The notes below the pieces were generated by a model. It had not been told where the DNA came from, did no database searches, and saw only the letters and a list, made by a program, of their open reading frames with translations. A stretch of 64,000 nucleotides of DNA from Pyrenochaeta sp. MPI-SDFR-AT-0127 (Eukaryota; Ascomycota; Dothideomycetes; Pleosporales; Cucurbitariaceae): positions 496,001 through 560,000 of the forward strand of contig JAGTJM010000001.1 in the NCBI GenBank assembly GCA_020747015.1. Direction: 5' to 3'. The position numbers and the translations under genes are program-made. Positions 46,221-55,663 of this stretch are shown here, one piece after another (the first letter of the stretch is position 1; each line of letters begins with the position of its first letter).

Positions 46221-48572
46221 TCAGATAATGCAGAATCTATCTCTGTAGACCAAGAAGTCTCCCTCGCGTGCTGGACACGCAACATGAGTGCCCGAATCTT
46301 TCGCATCGGAGCCTACGTGGTGGAAGACAAGGAGAGCATCATCTGCAAACCTCGACTTCACGGTGATAGGTTCGCAAATCTGCCCGTTCTCCCAAGAAAA
46401 ATGTAGCTCAAAGCCTCCACGGCACTTTACACCTTTCATCTCTCCCTTCTGCCAACCTTTAGGACAAGAAGGTAGCAAGCGGATGATTCTAGCGTCGGGC
46501 ATTCCGTCCCTAGCAAGGATCTCGTGGGATTGTACCAAACACTCCATGATGCCAGCTGCGCCACCAAAGTTACCATCGATCTGGAAAGGTGGATGAGTAT
46601 CCAGCATATTTGGCAAGGTACTGTCCTTCAATAAGGCTTCAATGTTAAGTGCACATTGCTCGGGCTGCCGTAGTCGTGCCCATAGATTGATAAGCCATGC
46701 TCTGGACCAACCTGTATGGCCGCCGCCATGTTTGATACGGCGTTCCAGTGTTTTTCTTGCTGCTTCTGCGAGTCTCGGTGTTGTTGTCGGCGTTATTGAA
46801 TTGCCTGGATGAAGAGCATAAAGGTGCGAAACGTGCCGGTGACCAAGTTCTGCCTCTTCATAATCGTTCAAGCCCCATTCTTGAATCGTTCCAGTGCTAG
46901 GGCTTACCATGAGATGCTGCAGACGCATGATGGCAGCCTCGACCTCACCAACTGTCGTTGTGGTGAAGGTTCCTTCTTGAAGTTCTGCTGAAGCGAGAAG
47001 GTATTGTGAGAAGACTTTCCGTATGATTTCCATATCCATTGCCGACCCTTCACAGAAAACCCCATTTTCACCACTTTTGGTATGTATAAAAGTATTTTCT
47101 GGTGACAGCGAGGGGTTGGTGACAAGATATTGACCACTCGAGTCAGGAACGAGAAAATCAAGTAGGAATCGAACGCATCCTTCCAGCACTGGAGCCATCC
47201 ACAAGAGGAAATCTCTATCCCTCGTGAAGCTGAAGTTTTCTACTATATGCGTGCAAAGCCAGGCTCCACCTAGCGGCCATAGAGTGGCGGGCATCCACCG
47301 ATCCTGTGTCTCTGTATCAGCAAAAATATCTGTGTTATGGTGTGCGCACCATCCGCGACAGCCCCAAACTTCTGATGCAGTTCGCTCGCCATTGGCGGCC
47401 ATACGTTTCAACAGATTAAAGAGTGGAAGTTCGCATTCTGACAGATTCGATACATGGGCTGACCAGTAATTCATTTGAAGGTTGATATTGATAGTGTACT
47501 TCGAGCCCCATGGCGGCTGAAAACTTGGGGACCAGATTCCTTGCAATGTTGCTGGGAGGGCACCTGGGTAAGGTCTGCTACAGGAGAGGAGCAAGTATCG
47601 TGCATATCTAAAATATAGAGAAGCAAGTCCGGGATCTCGATCATTGGTCAAACGATCGTCAGTGGCCACGCGTGTGTTATCTGGCCACAGTTGGATGCTC
47701 ATGTGGCTGTAAACGGCTGTCCAATCTTTCATGTGTCGCTGCCAAAGCTCCGCTGCCGTATATGACAATGCATTGTTGACATCTGCCATTGCGGAATGCT
47801 GGACATCTGGGCGATGATACTGAGTGTGAGCAGCAAGCACGATCAAAGCTTCCGTAGCGGTGACTTCGAGCTCACGTCCGATTATCTTAACTTCCCCATA
47901 CCCATCAACATGGACTCCCGCAACCAGACTCAAACTGTTGCTATCTTTTCCACCTGGCGTAGCATTCATAACGATTCGTCCATCTATGATAGCAATCGAG
48001 TCTAGAAATTCATTGACCTCCCCAGCAACATCGCTCATACGTGTCAGGCTGACAGTGAAGGTAATTGGACGGTCCGCACGCACACGAACAGCAATGACAT
48101 TATCTGCGTTTGTGACAATAATGTCTCTTCGCACCGCAACCCCATTGATATTGTACTTAACGGCTGCCTCAGCTTTCTCGAGGTTGAGACTTCTCTCGTA
48201 ATTCTCGACAGTATCTTGAACGTTCTTGTCTTTGGATTGATCAACACTGTATTCGAAATCAATGGTACAAGTGCCGAGCGGCTCGTAGTGTCTTGCACTC
48301 TTTGGTGTCGCCAGGAAACGTTTCCTAATTAAGCTTTCGGCATCTCGATGCCTTCCAGCACGGATGTATTGCCTTAATTCCTCGAGGTGATCTTTGGCGC
48401 CAAAGGGCGTCCTCGGGGGTTGAGGGCCGCCGTACCAGACGCTTTCTTCATTCAGGCGTAGCGTTTCTGTATGAACTCCTCCATAGACCATTACTCCAAG
48501 CCGACCGTTACCTAGCGGCAACGAGCCGTTCCATTCAGAAGCGGGGTTACCGTAGCGTAACATGGAGTGCAT
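46221..48572 (-). CDS. GH95 alpha-L-fucosidase / alpha-galactosidase family enzyme
   Basis: Intronless minus-strand gene of 783 residues, a full-length GH95. The N-terminal beta-domain starts with YGNPASEWNGSLPLGNGRLG and RLNEESVWYGG. The (alpha/alpha)6 barrel carries GSKYTININLQMNYW (about residues 355-370), HHNTDIFADTE (about 410), EWGLNDYEEAELGHRHVSHLY (general-acid region) and FQIDGNFGGAAGI (about 663-675), which holds the conserved Asp. The family removes alpha-1,2-fucose, and some members act on L-galactose, from plant or animal glycans by inversion. No signal peptide is visible, so it would act inside the cell on imported oligosaccharides, or use another export path. It is divergent from the sugar transporter, with a 515-base shared promoter region. 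Confidence 0.93.
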   Translation of the reverse strand: MHSMLRYGNPASEWNGSLPLGNGRLGVMVYGGVHTETLRLNEESVWYGGPQPPRTPFGAKDHLEELRQYIRAGRHRDAESLIRKRFLATPKSARHYEPLGTCTIDFEYSVDQSKDKNVQDTVENYERSLNLEKAEAAVKYNINGVAVRRDIIVTNADNVIAVRVRADRPITFTVSLTRMSDVAGEVNEFLDSIAIIDGRIVMNATPGGKDSNSLSLVAGVHVDGYGEVKIIGRELEVTATEALIVLAAHTQYHRPDVQHSAMADVNNALSYTAAELWQRHMKDWTAVYSHMSIQLWPDNTRVATDDRLTNDRDPGLASLYFRYARYLLLSCSRPYPGALPATLQGIWSPSFQPPWGSKYTININLQMNYWSAHVSNLSECELPLFNLLKRMAANGERTASEVWGCRGWCAHHNTDIFADTETQDRWMPATLWPLGGAWLCTHIVENFSFTRDRDFLLWMAPVLEGCVRFLLDFLVPDSSGQYLVTNPSLSPENTFIHTKSGENGVFCEGSAMDMEIIRKVFSQYLLASAELQEGTFTTTTVGEVEAAIMRLQHLMVSPSTGTIQEWGLNDYEEAELGHRHVSHLYALHPGNSITPTTTPRLAEAARKTLERRIKHGGGHTGWSRAWLINLWARLRQPEQCALNIEALLKDSTLPNMLDTHPPFQIDGNFGGAAGIMECLVQSHEILARDGMPDARIIRLLPSCPKGWQKGEMKGVKCRGGFELHFSWENGQICEPITVKSRFADDALLVFHHVGSDAKDSGTHVACPAREGDFLVYRDRFCII

Positions 48573-49087
48573 GAGGCTCGAATGATCGCATTGGCTCCTA
48601 AGCGATTGACCACCGGCAAAATGTGCGGGTTAAATGGGATGAGCGAACTTTGAGTGTCGCTCTGGACTTCGATATACGGAGGATTTATACATTTCTCTTG
48701 TATGAGCCGCGCGCTAAAGCGAAGCTCTGGGGTGGTTGGACGGAAGAATATTTGCCCAAGCATCAATCAGCAACAACAAGGCGACCACATGTGAAAGCTT
48801 TTGCAGAATTTCGCAAATCAATACACGAACAAGGAATCTTCGCATGCTCTGGACGTTTCGCCAACCATGCATATAATATGACGGGATGGACATGCGTGTT
48901 GCCGGACGGCGACAGTATCATACTTCAGCGAAGTTTAGCAAGACGACGCTGGCTTTCTATGTAATTTGCCACCAGAAAAACTATATCAATCTTCAGAGCC
49001 TTCCTCAGAGTACTGACTCTCAGTGTTTTAGGTTACCAAAAGCGCGGGCATCAATCATCTAACAAGTCGCGCACCTGGAGCAGTACC
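48573..49087. promoter_or_regulatory. Divergent promoter region GH95 / sugar transporter
   Basis: 515 bases separate the two start codons, pointing apart. Shared control of the hydrolase and the transporter is likely from the layout. I cannot name a specific operator. Confidence 0.5.
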
Positions 49088-50993
49088 ATGGCTCCGCAAG
49101 ACAATATCAGATCTTTTCACCATGATATAACGGATGAGAAAGCCGGAGCGCTCCAAACAGAAGATGTTATCGTCCAGCGTATCACCGAAGATGACTTGCT
49201 TCAAATGTCAAAAGAGGCGATGCCAAAATTTTGGACGAAGACTGGATGGAGATTATGCTTAATCATGTTTGTCCAAGGCTGCAATCAAGCAGGATACGGT
49301 GTAGACTGGGCTGTTATCGGAAACATCAACGCTTACGACTCCTGGCACAATTATTTTGGCTTCGCTACAAGTGGAACGGTATGTAGACAATGGAAAGTGG
49401 ACAGCAAATAAGGATTTCCGCTGATTAGGCCTTTTAGACCTTTGCGCACATTACAGCATTGATGAGAATCGGTATAGTTTGCGGCTCTCCATTTCTCGCT
49501 TTGAACGACAAAATCGGACGACGTGGGGTCAATTTTCTCGGAAATGCTCTTGTCATTGCGGCTGCTATCATGCAAGGCCTTGCACCGAATGTTGCTTGTT
49601 TCATGGCTGGCCGGTTTTTCCTAGGCTTTGGATCTGCCCTGATGTCTTCGCCGCAGTATATTGCTGAAGTTGCTCCTGTTCATCTTCGAGGTCGCATTGT
49701 CGGTCTATTTGGTGCCTGCTTCCAAATCGGCAGTGTGGCTATGAACGCCGGGATGATTGGAACTGCGACTATGGCCAAAACAAACAACTGGTCATGGCGT
49801 ATCCCACTACTTTTACAATCATTTTTCCCACTGATTGTCTGCTCGTCCATTTACTTCTTGACCCCTGAGTCGCCCCGTTATCTCATTTTGAAGGGCAAAC
49901 GGGAAGAGGCAAAGGAAGTCATTGCCAAGTACATGACAACGTCCGAATCGACCTCCGATCCTCTTGTGAACGTCGTAGTCGCCCAGATCGAAGAATCGCT
50001 CGAAACTTCGAGAACTGGTTTCAGACAATCGTGGAACTTTGCCGTCTTTCTCCAGAAGGTTGTTCGATATCGTCTGTTCGTTTTGATATTGTACTCTTGT
50101 TTCCAGTCCTGGAATGGCGGTGGAATTGTCTGTAAGTATTCATCACTTTCGAAGCGAACACTTTCCGGTTTCGTCTTCGGTCCAGGTAATTAATTGTTTA
50201 TAGCCTATTACCTTACGCCGGCACTGGAGACAATCGGAGTCAATGACACCATTCCACAGCTTGGTATCTCACTTGGACTCACTGCCACATATTTCATTTT
50301 TACTGCAATCGGCGGATGGTTCGTCGACTTACTGAAGCGTCGCACCCTCATCTTTGCCGGCCTCATTGGTATCATTTGTATGCAGACAGCGGCCACGATC
50401 ACCTCCTGGCAGTACACTAAGACAGAATCAAAGGTTTGCTCTGTAAGTCACTGTAGCGCCATCTCTCTATAGAAAAACAGATGTGCTGATTTTTCGGATA
50501 GGCTCTCACCATTATGTGGATGTTCATGTTCCAGGTTATTAGTGCCACTTTCATTGCCACGATGCACAACCTTTACCCAGTCGAAATTTTGTCACTTCCG
50601 CTTCGTGCGAAAGGCATGGGACTATACGGTATCATACAAGGTGCCTGTGGAGCCATTGAAGCATATGGAATCTCGATCGGCATTAGTAAGATTGGCTATA
50701 AGATCTGGTGTGTATACATTGTGTACAATTGTCTTCAGTTGGTCGGTAAGTTCGACTCTCGATGCTCTGGAATTGAAAGAATTGCATCGCTCATATCACT
50801 AGCTTCCTACTTCGTATTTCCAGAAACGAGCAAGCTCAGTCTTGAGGAAATTGACTCCGTATTTGAAACGCCTGGCGTACATCCAGTCAAGATGTCCTTG
50901 AAGATCCAAGAAGCGAAGGCGGAAAAGGCGAAATTGGATCGCGAGGGGGGCAATGGTGGTGTCTTCAGCGAGACAGCCAATAGCGAGTCCTAG
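49088..50993 (+). CDS. MFS sugar transporter (sugar-porter family)
   Basis: Five exons: 49088-49378, 49438-50131, 50204-50442, 50502-50745 and 50803-50993, closing to 552 residues. For exon 3 a second in-phase donor at 50434 exists; the one at 50443 (GTAAGT) is better. Twelve hydrophobic segments can be placed. Sugar-porter marks are NDKIGRRG after TM2-3, AGRFFLGFGSALMSSPQYIAEVAP, LTPESPRYLILKGKREEA before the central loop, and FVFPETSKLSLEEID after the last segment. It belongs to the fungal lactose/hexose permease type of plasma-membrane proton symporters; the substrate is unknown. Its divergence from the GH95 gene and closeness to GH1 suggest an oligosaccharide or a monosaccharide released from glycans. 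Confidence 0.9.
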
Positions 50994-51226
50994 AAATTTG
51001 AACTCCAATGGACTATTTTGCGCAGTGGTAGGAGCTATATGCTGAACATTGTGTTGCCTTTGACGAGGAAGAAGGAAACCGCGGGTCTAATCTTTCACGT
51101 GTATCTTATGTAAACGAGCTAGTTCTAGCGCGATGTCATCAGAGCCAACCTTTTCCGGTCCCATATTTCAATCCTACGTTTCATGTTGTTCGACAAGGTT
51201 GCCATTGATGCAAAAGTCTGGGCTGA

Positions 51227-51974
51227 AGATGTTGTGCATCTGCTGCTACTCATGATCACATCATTGTGACACATGCGCTGGACGGAGGCATATGCCCTCT
51301 TCACCCAACCCTACACCCGCATTCTGACACAATCTCCAAAAGCAATGAGTTCAGTTGCCTGATCCTTGCTGGAGGACATTCCTCACGCATGGGATCTCCA
51401 AAACACCTCCTTCCATTTTCAGACGGACCGCTCTATCATCGGCTAATTCAAATCCTGTACGAATCTTTGCCGGGGATAGAAACGGTTTATCTGTCAGTCG
51501 CGGACCGATCAATTCTTGATGAGCCCTTGCGTGATGGAGTATTGTTTGCCTCTACAGGCAATTCAAGTTCAACCTCCATCAAGTTAGAGACGATTTTAGA
51601 CGACGCGGAGCAGGACATTGGCCCGGCCGCGGGCCTTCTTTCGGCGCATCATTCACAGCCCGAATGCGACATGGCTAGTCATCGCTTGTGACTACCCTCT
51701 CCTTGAAGCTGCAGCGGTGCGCCAGCTTATGGAGAGTTGTTTAGGGCCAGTCACCTGCTTTCAGAATGCCGCCGGATTCAGTGAGCCATTGCTTGGTATA
51801 TGGAGCCCATATGCCCTCCGAAGCCTCGAAGAGAATGTCAAGGGTGGTCGCACTGGGCCTACTTACACTGTGGGGCGACTTCGTGGCAAACTTATTACAC
51901 CGACCCGAAAAAATTGGCTCGTCAATGTGAATACGAAGCAGGAGTGGGAGGCGGTCAAAACCAGCATGGAGTGA
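51227..51974 (+). pseudogene. MobA-like molybdenum-cofactor guanylyltransferase relic
   Basis: The frame is open from 51227 without an ATG, and the coding sense shifts by one base in the CCC run at 51659-51661. After that the second frame runs to the stop at 51974. Both halves clearly belong together. The first has LILAGGHSSRMGSPKHLLPF (the MobA nucleotide-binding signature) and DIGPAAGLLSAHHS. The second has WLVIACDYPLL (metal-binding Asp loop), EPLLGIWSPYA and VNVNTKQEWEAV. MobA attaches GMP to Mo-molybdopterin to give the guanine-dinucleotide form used by prokaryote-type DMSO-reductase-family enzymes. No intron explains the shift. Its stop lies two bases from the end of the MoeA-like relic on the other strand. 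Unless the base is a sequencing error, it is non-functional. Confidence 0.8.
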
Positions 51975-51976
51975 CT

Positions 51977-52444
51977 TTAATTTAAGAAAGAGGTGTGAGG
52001 ATAGTAGTAGACCATCGTTTCATCTAGCTCCTCTGCACGACCCCTGGGAATGTGAACCCAACAATTGGACGCCGCGAATTGCGACATGATTGCGGGACTT
52101 TGGTTCTTACTCAGCTTCACGATTTTGTTCCCGTAGTCGTCGCTTCTAACAACTCCATGTCTAAAGCAGTCCAGACGAAGGGGAGAGAGTGACATTCCAC
52201 CTTGGCCTCCGCTTCGTAGGAACAGCCTTGCTTTCTGTGGTTAATCGCAGGTTTGACCCAGAAGGCGCTTCAAGAAAGGCAGGACCAGAAAGTGAAAACA
52301 TGCAGCCGTTGCGATTGGATTGCCCGGGAGGCCAAACAATGGGACTTCGCCAGCTCCACCACGTGTTGTTGCGAAGAGAACTGGATGCCCAGGGCCGATG
52401 GCAACGCCACGAAAAAGCACTTTCGCCTGTAATTCTTCAAGCGC
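51977..52444 (-). pseudogene. MoeA/gephyrin-E-type molybdenum insertase relic (C-terminal part)
   Basis: Minus-strand remains of a MoeA domain spread over three frames. From 52444 the first reads EELQAKVLFRGVAIGPGHP, then VPLFGLPGNPIATAACFHFL (the MoeA GLPGNP signature), and ends at TAA 52243-52241. A second frame from 52247 continues LTTESKAVPTKRRPRWNVTL. A third, 52195-51977, carries the domain IV end KNQSPAIMSQFAASNCWVHI and a natural-looking stop. So there are at least two frameshifts, and the N-terminal half or more is missing. MoeA inserts molybdate into adenylated molybdopterin. The 5' end stops where the NasA-like relic begins on the other strand. Plus-strand frames across this stretch are shadows of it. 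Confidence 0.72.
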
Positions 52445-52445
52445 T

Positions 52446-55283
52446 AAATATCCTCAGATCCGACGTAATGGCAAGCTCGAGCGTGCGACATGGGAAGAAG
52501 CCATGAGTCTCATTACTGAGAAGTCTAAGGATGTTATGAAAAGACTAACGAGCCATGGTATCGCTTTTTATACCACTGGGCAGTTCTTCCTCGAAGAGTA
52601 TTACGTCTTGGCTATGATTGGTAAAGCTGGACTTAACACACTTCACATGTAGTACACCCTTCCCTAACTCTAACAACATATTTCAGCTGACAATTACGTA
52701 GGGATGGGAATACTCGCCTATGCACAGCCACTGCAGCGGCCTCTATGCGAGAGTCCTTTGGTAGCGATGGACAACCAGGTTCATACACGGTCAGCTTGAC
52801 TGCTATTGATCTTTGCCAGGTTGGATTTTTAACAAGACTTAGGATATCGATTACACTGACTGCATCATGCTCAGTGGCCACAATATGGCAGCCACGCAAA
52901 CTGTATTGTGGACGCGTATTTTGGATCGATTGGCGGGATCCTCACCGCCAAAGATAATTGTGATCGACCCTAGGCTATCTGAAACCGCAAAACTCGCGAC
53001 AGTACATTTGAAGCCGATAATAGGTACTAACGTGGCCTTGTTCAACGGAATCCAACATCTACTTTTCGCAAATGATTGGGTCAATTACGAATGGGTAGAA
53101 AAGCACACTGTTGGCTTGGAAAGCTTGAGAAAAACGGTAAAAGAATTCACACCGAACATGGTTGAATAGATAGATAACGGGGGTTCCCGTGGCAGATTTG
53201 CACAAGGCAGCAGAAATCATTGGCACTACCAAGACTCTCTTGTCTACTGCACTGCAAGGAATTTATCAGTCAAACCAGGCCACTGCGGCTGCATGTCAAA
53301 TCAACAACATCAATCTTCTGCGTGGCTTGATGGGTAAGCCTGGATGCGGAATCTTCCAAATGAATGGCCAGCCGACAGCCCAAAATAATCGCGAGGCCGG
53401 CTGCGACGGAGAGTTCCCTGGCTTCCGCAACCATTTGAATCCAGTGCATATGGAGGACTTGGCCAAGATTTGGAATATTGACCCTGTTAAGGTACCTCAT
53501 TGGAACGAGCCTACACATATAGAGAACATACTCAGCTTTATTTCGAAAGGGACAATTGAGATGCTCTGGATATCCGGTACGAATCCATTGGTCAGTCTTC
53601 CGGATTTGGGCCGAGTACGTGAGCTTTTAACAAAAGACAATTTGTTCGTCGTAGCTCAAGACATCTTCCCTACGGAAACGACGGCTATTGCTGACGTCGT
53701 TCTGCCTGGCGCCCAGTGGGGAGAAAAAACGGGATGTTTCACCAACGTCGATCGCACAGGTAAGAGCTCCATCCAAGAATGTGTTTGTGGCACATTCTGA
53801 CTTCGCACCTTGACTTGTGCAGTACACATCTCTCATAAAGCAGTGGAACCCCCAGGAGAGGCAAAGTCAGACCTGGACATATTTCTTGATTATGGTAAGC
53901 GTATGGGCTTCAAGGACAAGGATGGTAACGATTTATTGCCATGAACAAAATCGGAAGAAGTCTTTGAAGCTTGGAAAAAGCTCTCGAAGGGCAGACCGTG
54001 CGATTACAGTGGTATGTCATATGAGAAGCTCACTGGAGGCTCCGTCATCCAATGGCCGTGCAACGAAGAGAATCCTTTCGGCATTGAACGCTTGTTCTCG
54101 GACGGAAAATTCTTCACTGATACCGAATATTGCAAAAGTTTTGGTCACGATCTTGAGACCGGTGTGTACTATGGAAAGGACGAGTATAGTAAGGTAAACC
54201 CGGCTGGAAGAGCCATCTTAAAGGCGTGCCACTATATACCGTCACCAGAAGAACCGAACGACGAGTATCCTCTCCACTTGTCCACAGGCCGCAGAGTCCA
54301 TCACTTCCATACCAGGACCAAAACAGGGCGTACGCCCCTGCAGAATGCTTGTCCAGAACCAGAGATTGAGATATCCGAAGAAGATGCAGAAGCTCATGGT
54401 GTTAAGAATGGCGAGGACGTCCTTGTTGAATCAAGACGAGGCAAAGTGCAACTTTCTGTAAAGGTAGGCGGAGTTCTCAAAGGGCAAACCTTCATCCCTT
54501 TCCATTTTGGTCATTTTGACGCTATGGACGGGAAGGCTAGGGCAGTGAACGAGCTGACCACAGGTAAGTTGACTATAAATCATTGTTTGTTTCAAGTACT
54601 CACAAGAGACAGCGAAATGGGACCCTATCAGTAAACAACCTATGTTCAAAGGCGGCGCCATCAAGATTACTAAACTTCCACAAACCGATGGCGAGGTCAA
54701 GATTCACGCCAAAGCACTGCAGTGTACAGCTGAGGATCGGGCAGCAAAGAAGCCTGCGGAAATGGAAATTTCGTCAGACCATCCTCGACGCCGTGGACTG
54801 GAGCGTTGGTTAGGCGAGTTAGAACAATGCTCTTCACTTCTCTTGGACATATTCAACGATATCATTTCCACTTCGGACCGTGATCCAGATGTTCAGGGTG
54901 GGCTGCGCATCATGCACGGCATTGGGTTGCGCATGTACGAGCGTATCGAGCCCATGGCCAAGAAGTACGAGGATGATTAAGATTGGGGAAAGCGGCGTGC
55001 GCGCACGCTATCTGAAGCGCTATTCTTCAAAGACGGTCAATTGGATGGCAGCTACCTGTTGCTCGAAACATTGCAGGGTCTACATGTCTATATAAGTTAC
55101 GTCAAAGGCAGTCTAAGGGCCCTACAGCCAGCTGCAGCAGCGTTGTGGGACAAAGACCTAATCTCCTGCGTCCAGGAGAGCTTCATTGTTGGAAAAATGG
55201 AAGAATGGTGCTTGCAGCAAATGCAGGTCAAATCCCTACAGACTTTGATTGTACCTCTGCCCATAATCGACGGAACCATGTAG
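52446..55283 (+). pseudogene. Bacterial-type molybdopterin oxidoreductase (NasA/FdhF-like) relic
   Basis: Coding blocks 52446-52648, 52702-52789, 52843-53169, 53174-53759, 53823-54563 and 54613-55283 are joined by plausible fungal introns. Diagnostic segments are RRNGKLERATWEEAM, HMDGNTRLCTATAAASMRES, IIVIDPRLSETAKLA, FQMNGQPTAQNNREAGCDGE, WISGTNPLVSLPD, WGEKTGCFTNVDRT and a C-terminal dinucleotide-cofactor domain with HFHTRTKTGRTP. They mark an assimilatory nitrate reductase/formate dehydrogenase-like member of the DMSO-reductase superfamily. The N-terminus, including the expected 4Fe-4S region, is absent. A TAG plus a 4-bp shift (tandem TAGATAGATA) lies at 53167-53176. TGA at 53942-53944 stands where Trp is expected, and TAA at 54978-54980 is followed in frame by about 100 more coding-like codons (LLLETLQGLHVYISYVKGSL). 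The gene is dead or assembled wrongly. Confidence 0.82.
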
Positions 55284-55663
55284 ATCCAGAAGCCTTATGG
55301 AGCATCACCTTACGTGGTTTGCTTATGTCGTCGGGACAATTTATGATTCTTATGAACACCGAGTACTGTTGCTGAATCTGTGATATCTTTCTCGCATCGA
55401 ATGGTGCCGATGGTCTAGTACGATTTTGACCTCTTTCACACGTCAAGTGTCTGGAATCAGTACAGAGAAGATAAGAATGCGGTATGGTATTGTGGTAGTG
55501 ATGGCATAGACGTGAGTCAAATTTCCTCACCATCTTGGTACACATACGCAAGAGCAAAAGAGGAGCCTCCCAAACTTTCTTCCACACGAAAGGCCAGTGC
55601 AGCCTATACTATCTACGAAGAAGCGCGATAATCGCTCAAACCCCAGGAACTTATCTTGCTCGC
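55284..55663. other. Convergent 3' regions, no gene
   Basis: 380 bases between the last frame of the NasA-like relic and the SLA2 stop. A minus-strand frame across 55228-55587 is not convincing. Nothing else is seen. Confidence 0.6.

Noticed and set aside
48727..48732. CTGGGG as a CreA carbon-repression site in the GH95/transporter promoter
   Set aside because: A single six-base match to a loose consensus is expected by chance in 515 bases.
52189..52506. Plus-strand 105-codon frame before the NasA-like relic, first read as its N-terminus
   Set aside because: The minus strand here encodes clear MoeA motifs (GLPGNP region), so this frame is a shadow. It has no 4Fe-4S Cys pattern.
53158..53195. 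Reading the lesion near 53170 as a tiny intron
   Set aside because: The possible GT..AG span is about 35 bases, below the smallest introns here, and splicing it does not restore the correct phase.
54978..55283. Stop-codon readthrough as explanation for coding sense after TAA
   Set aside because: Other stops and a frameshift occur in the same gene, so decay is the simpler reading; no readthrough context is evident.
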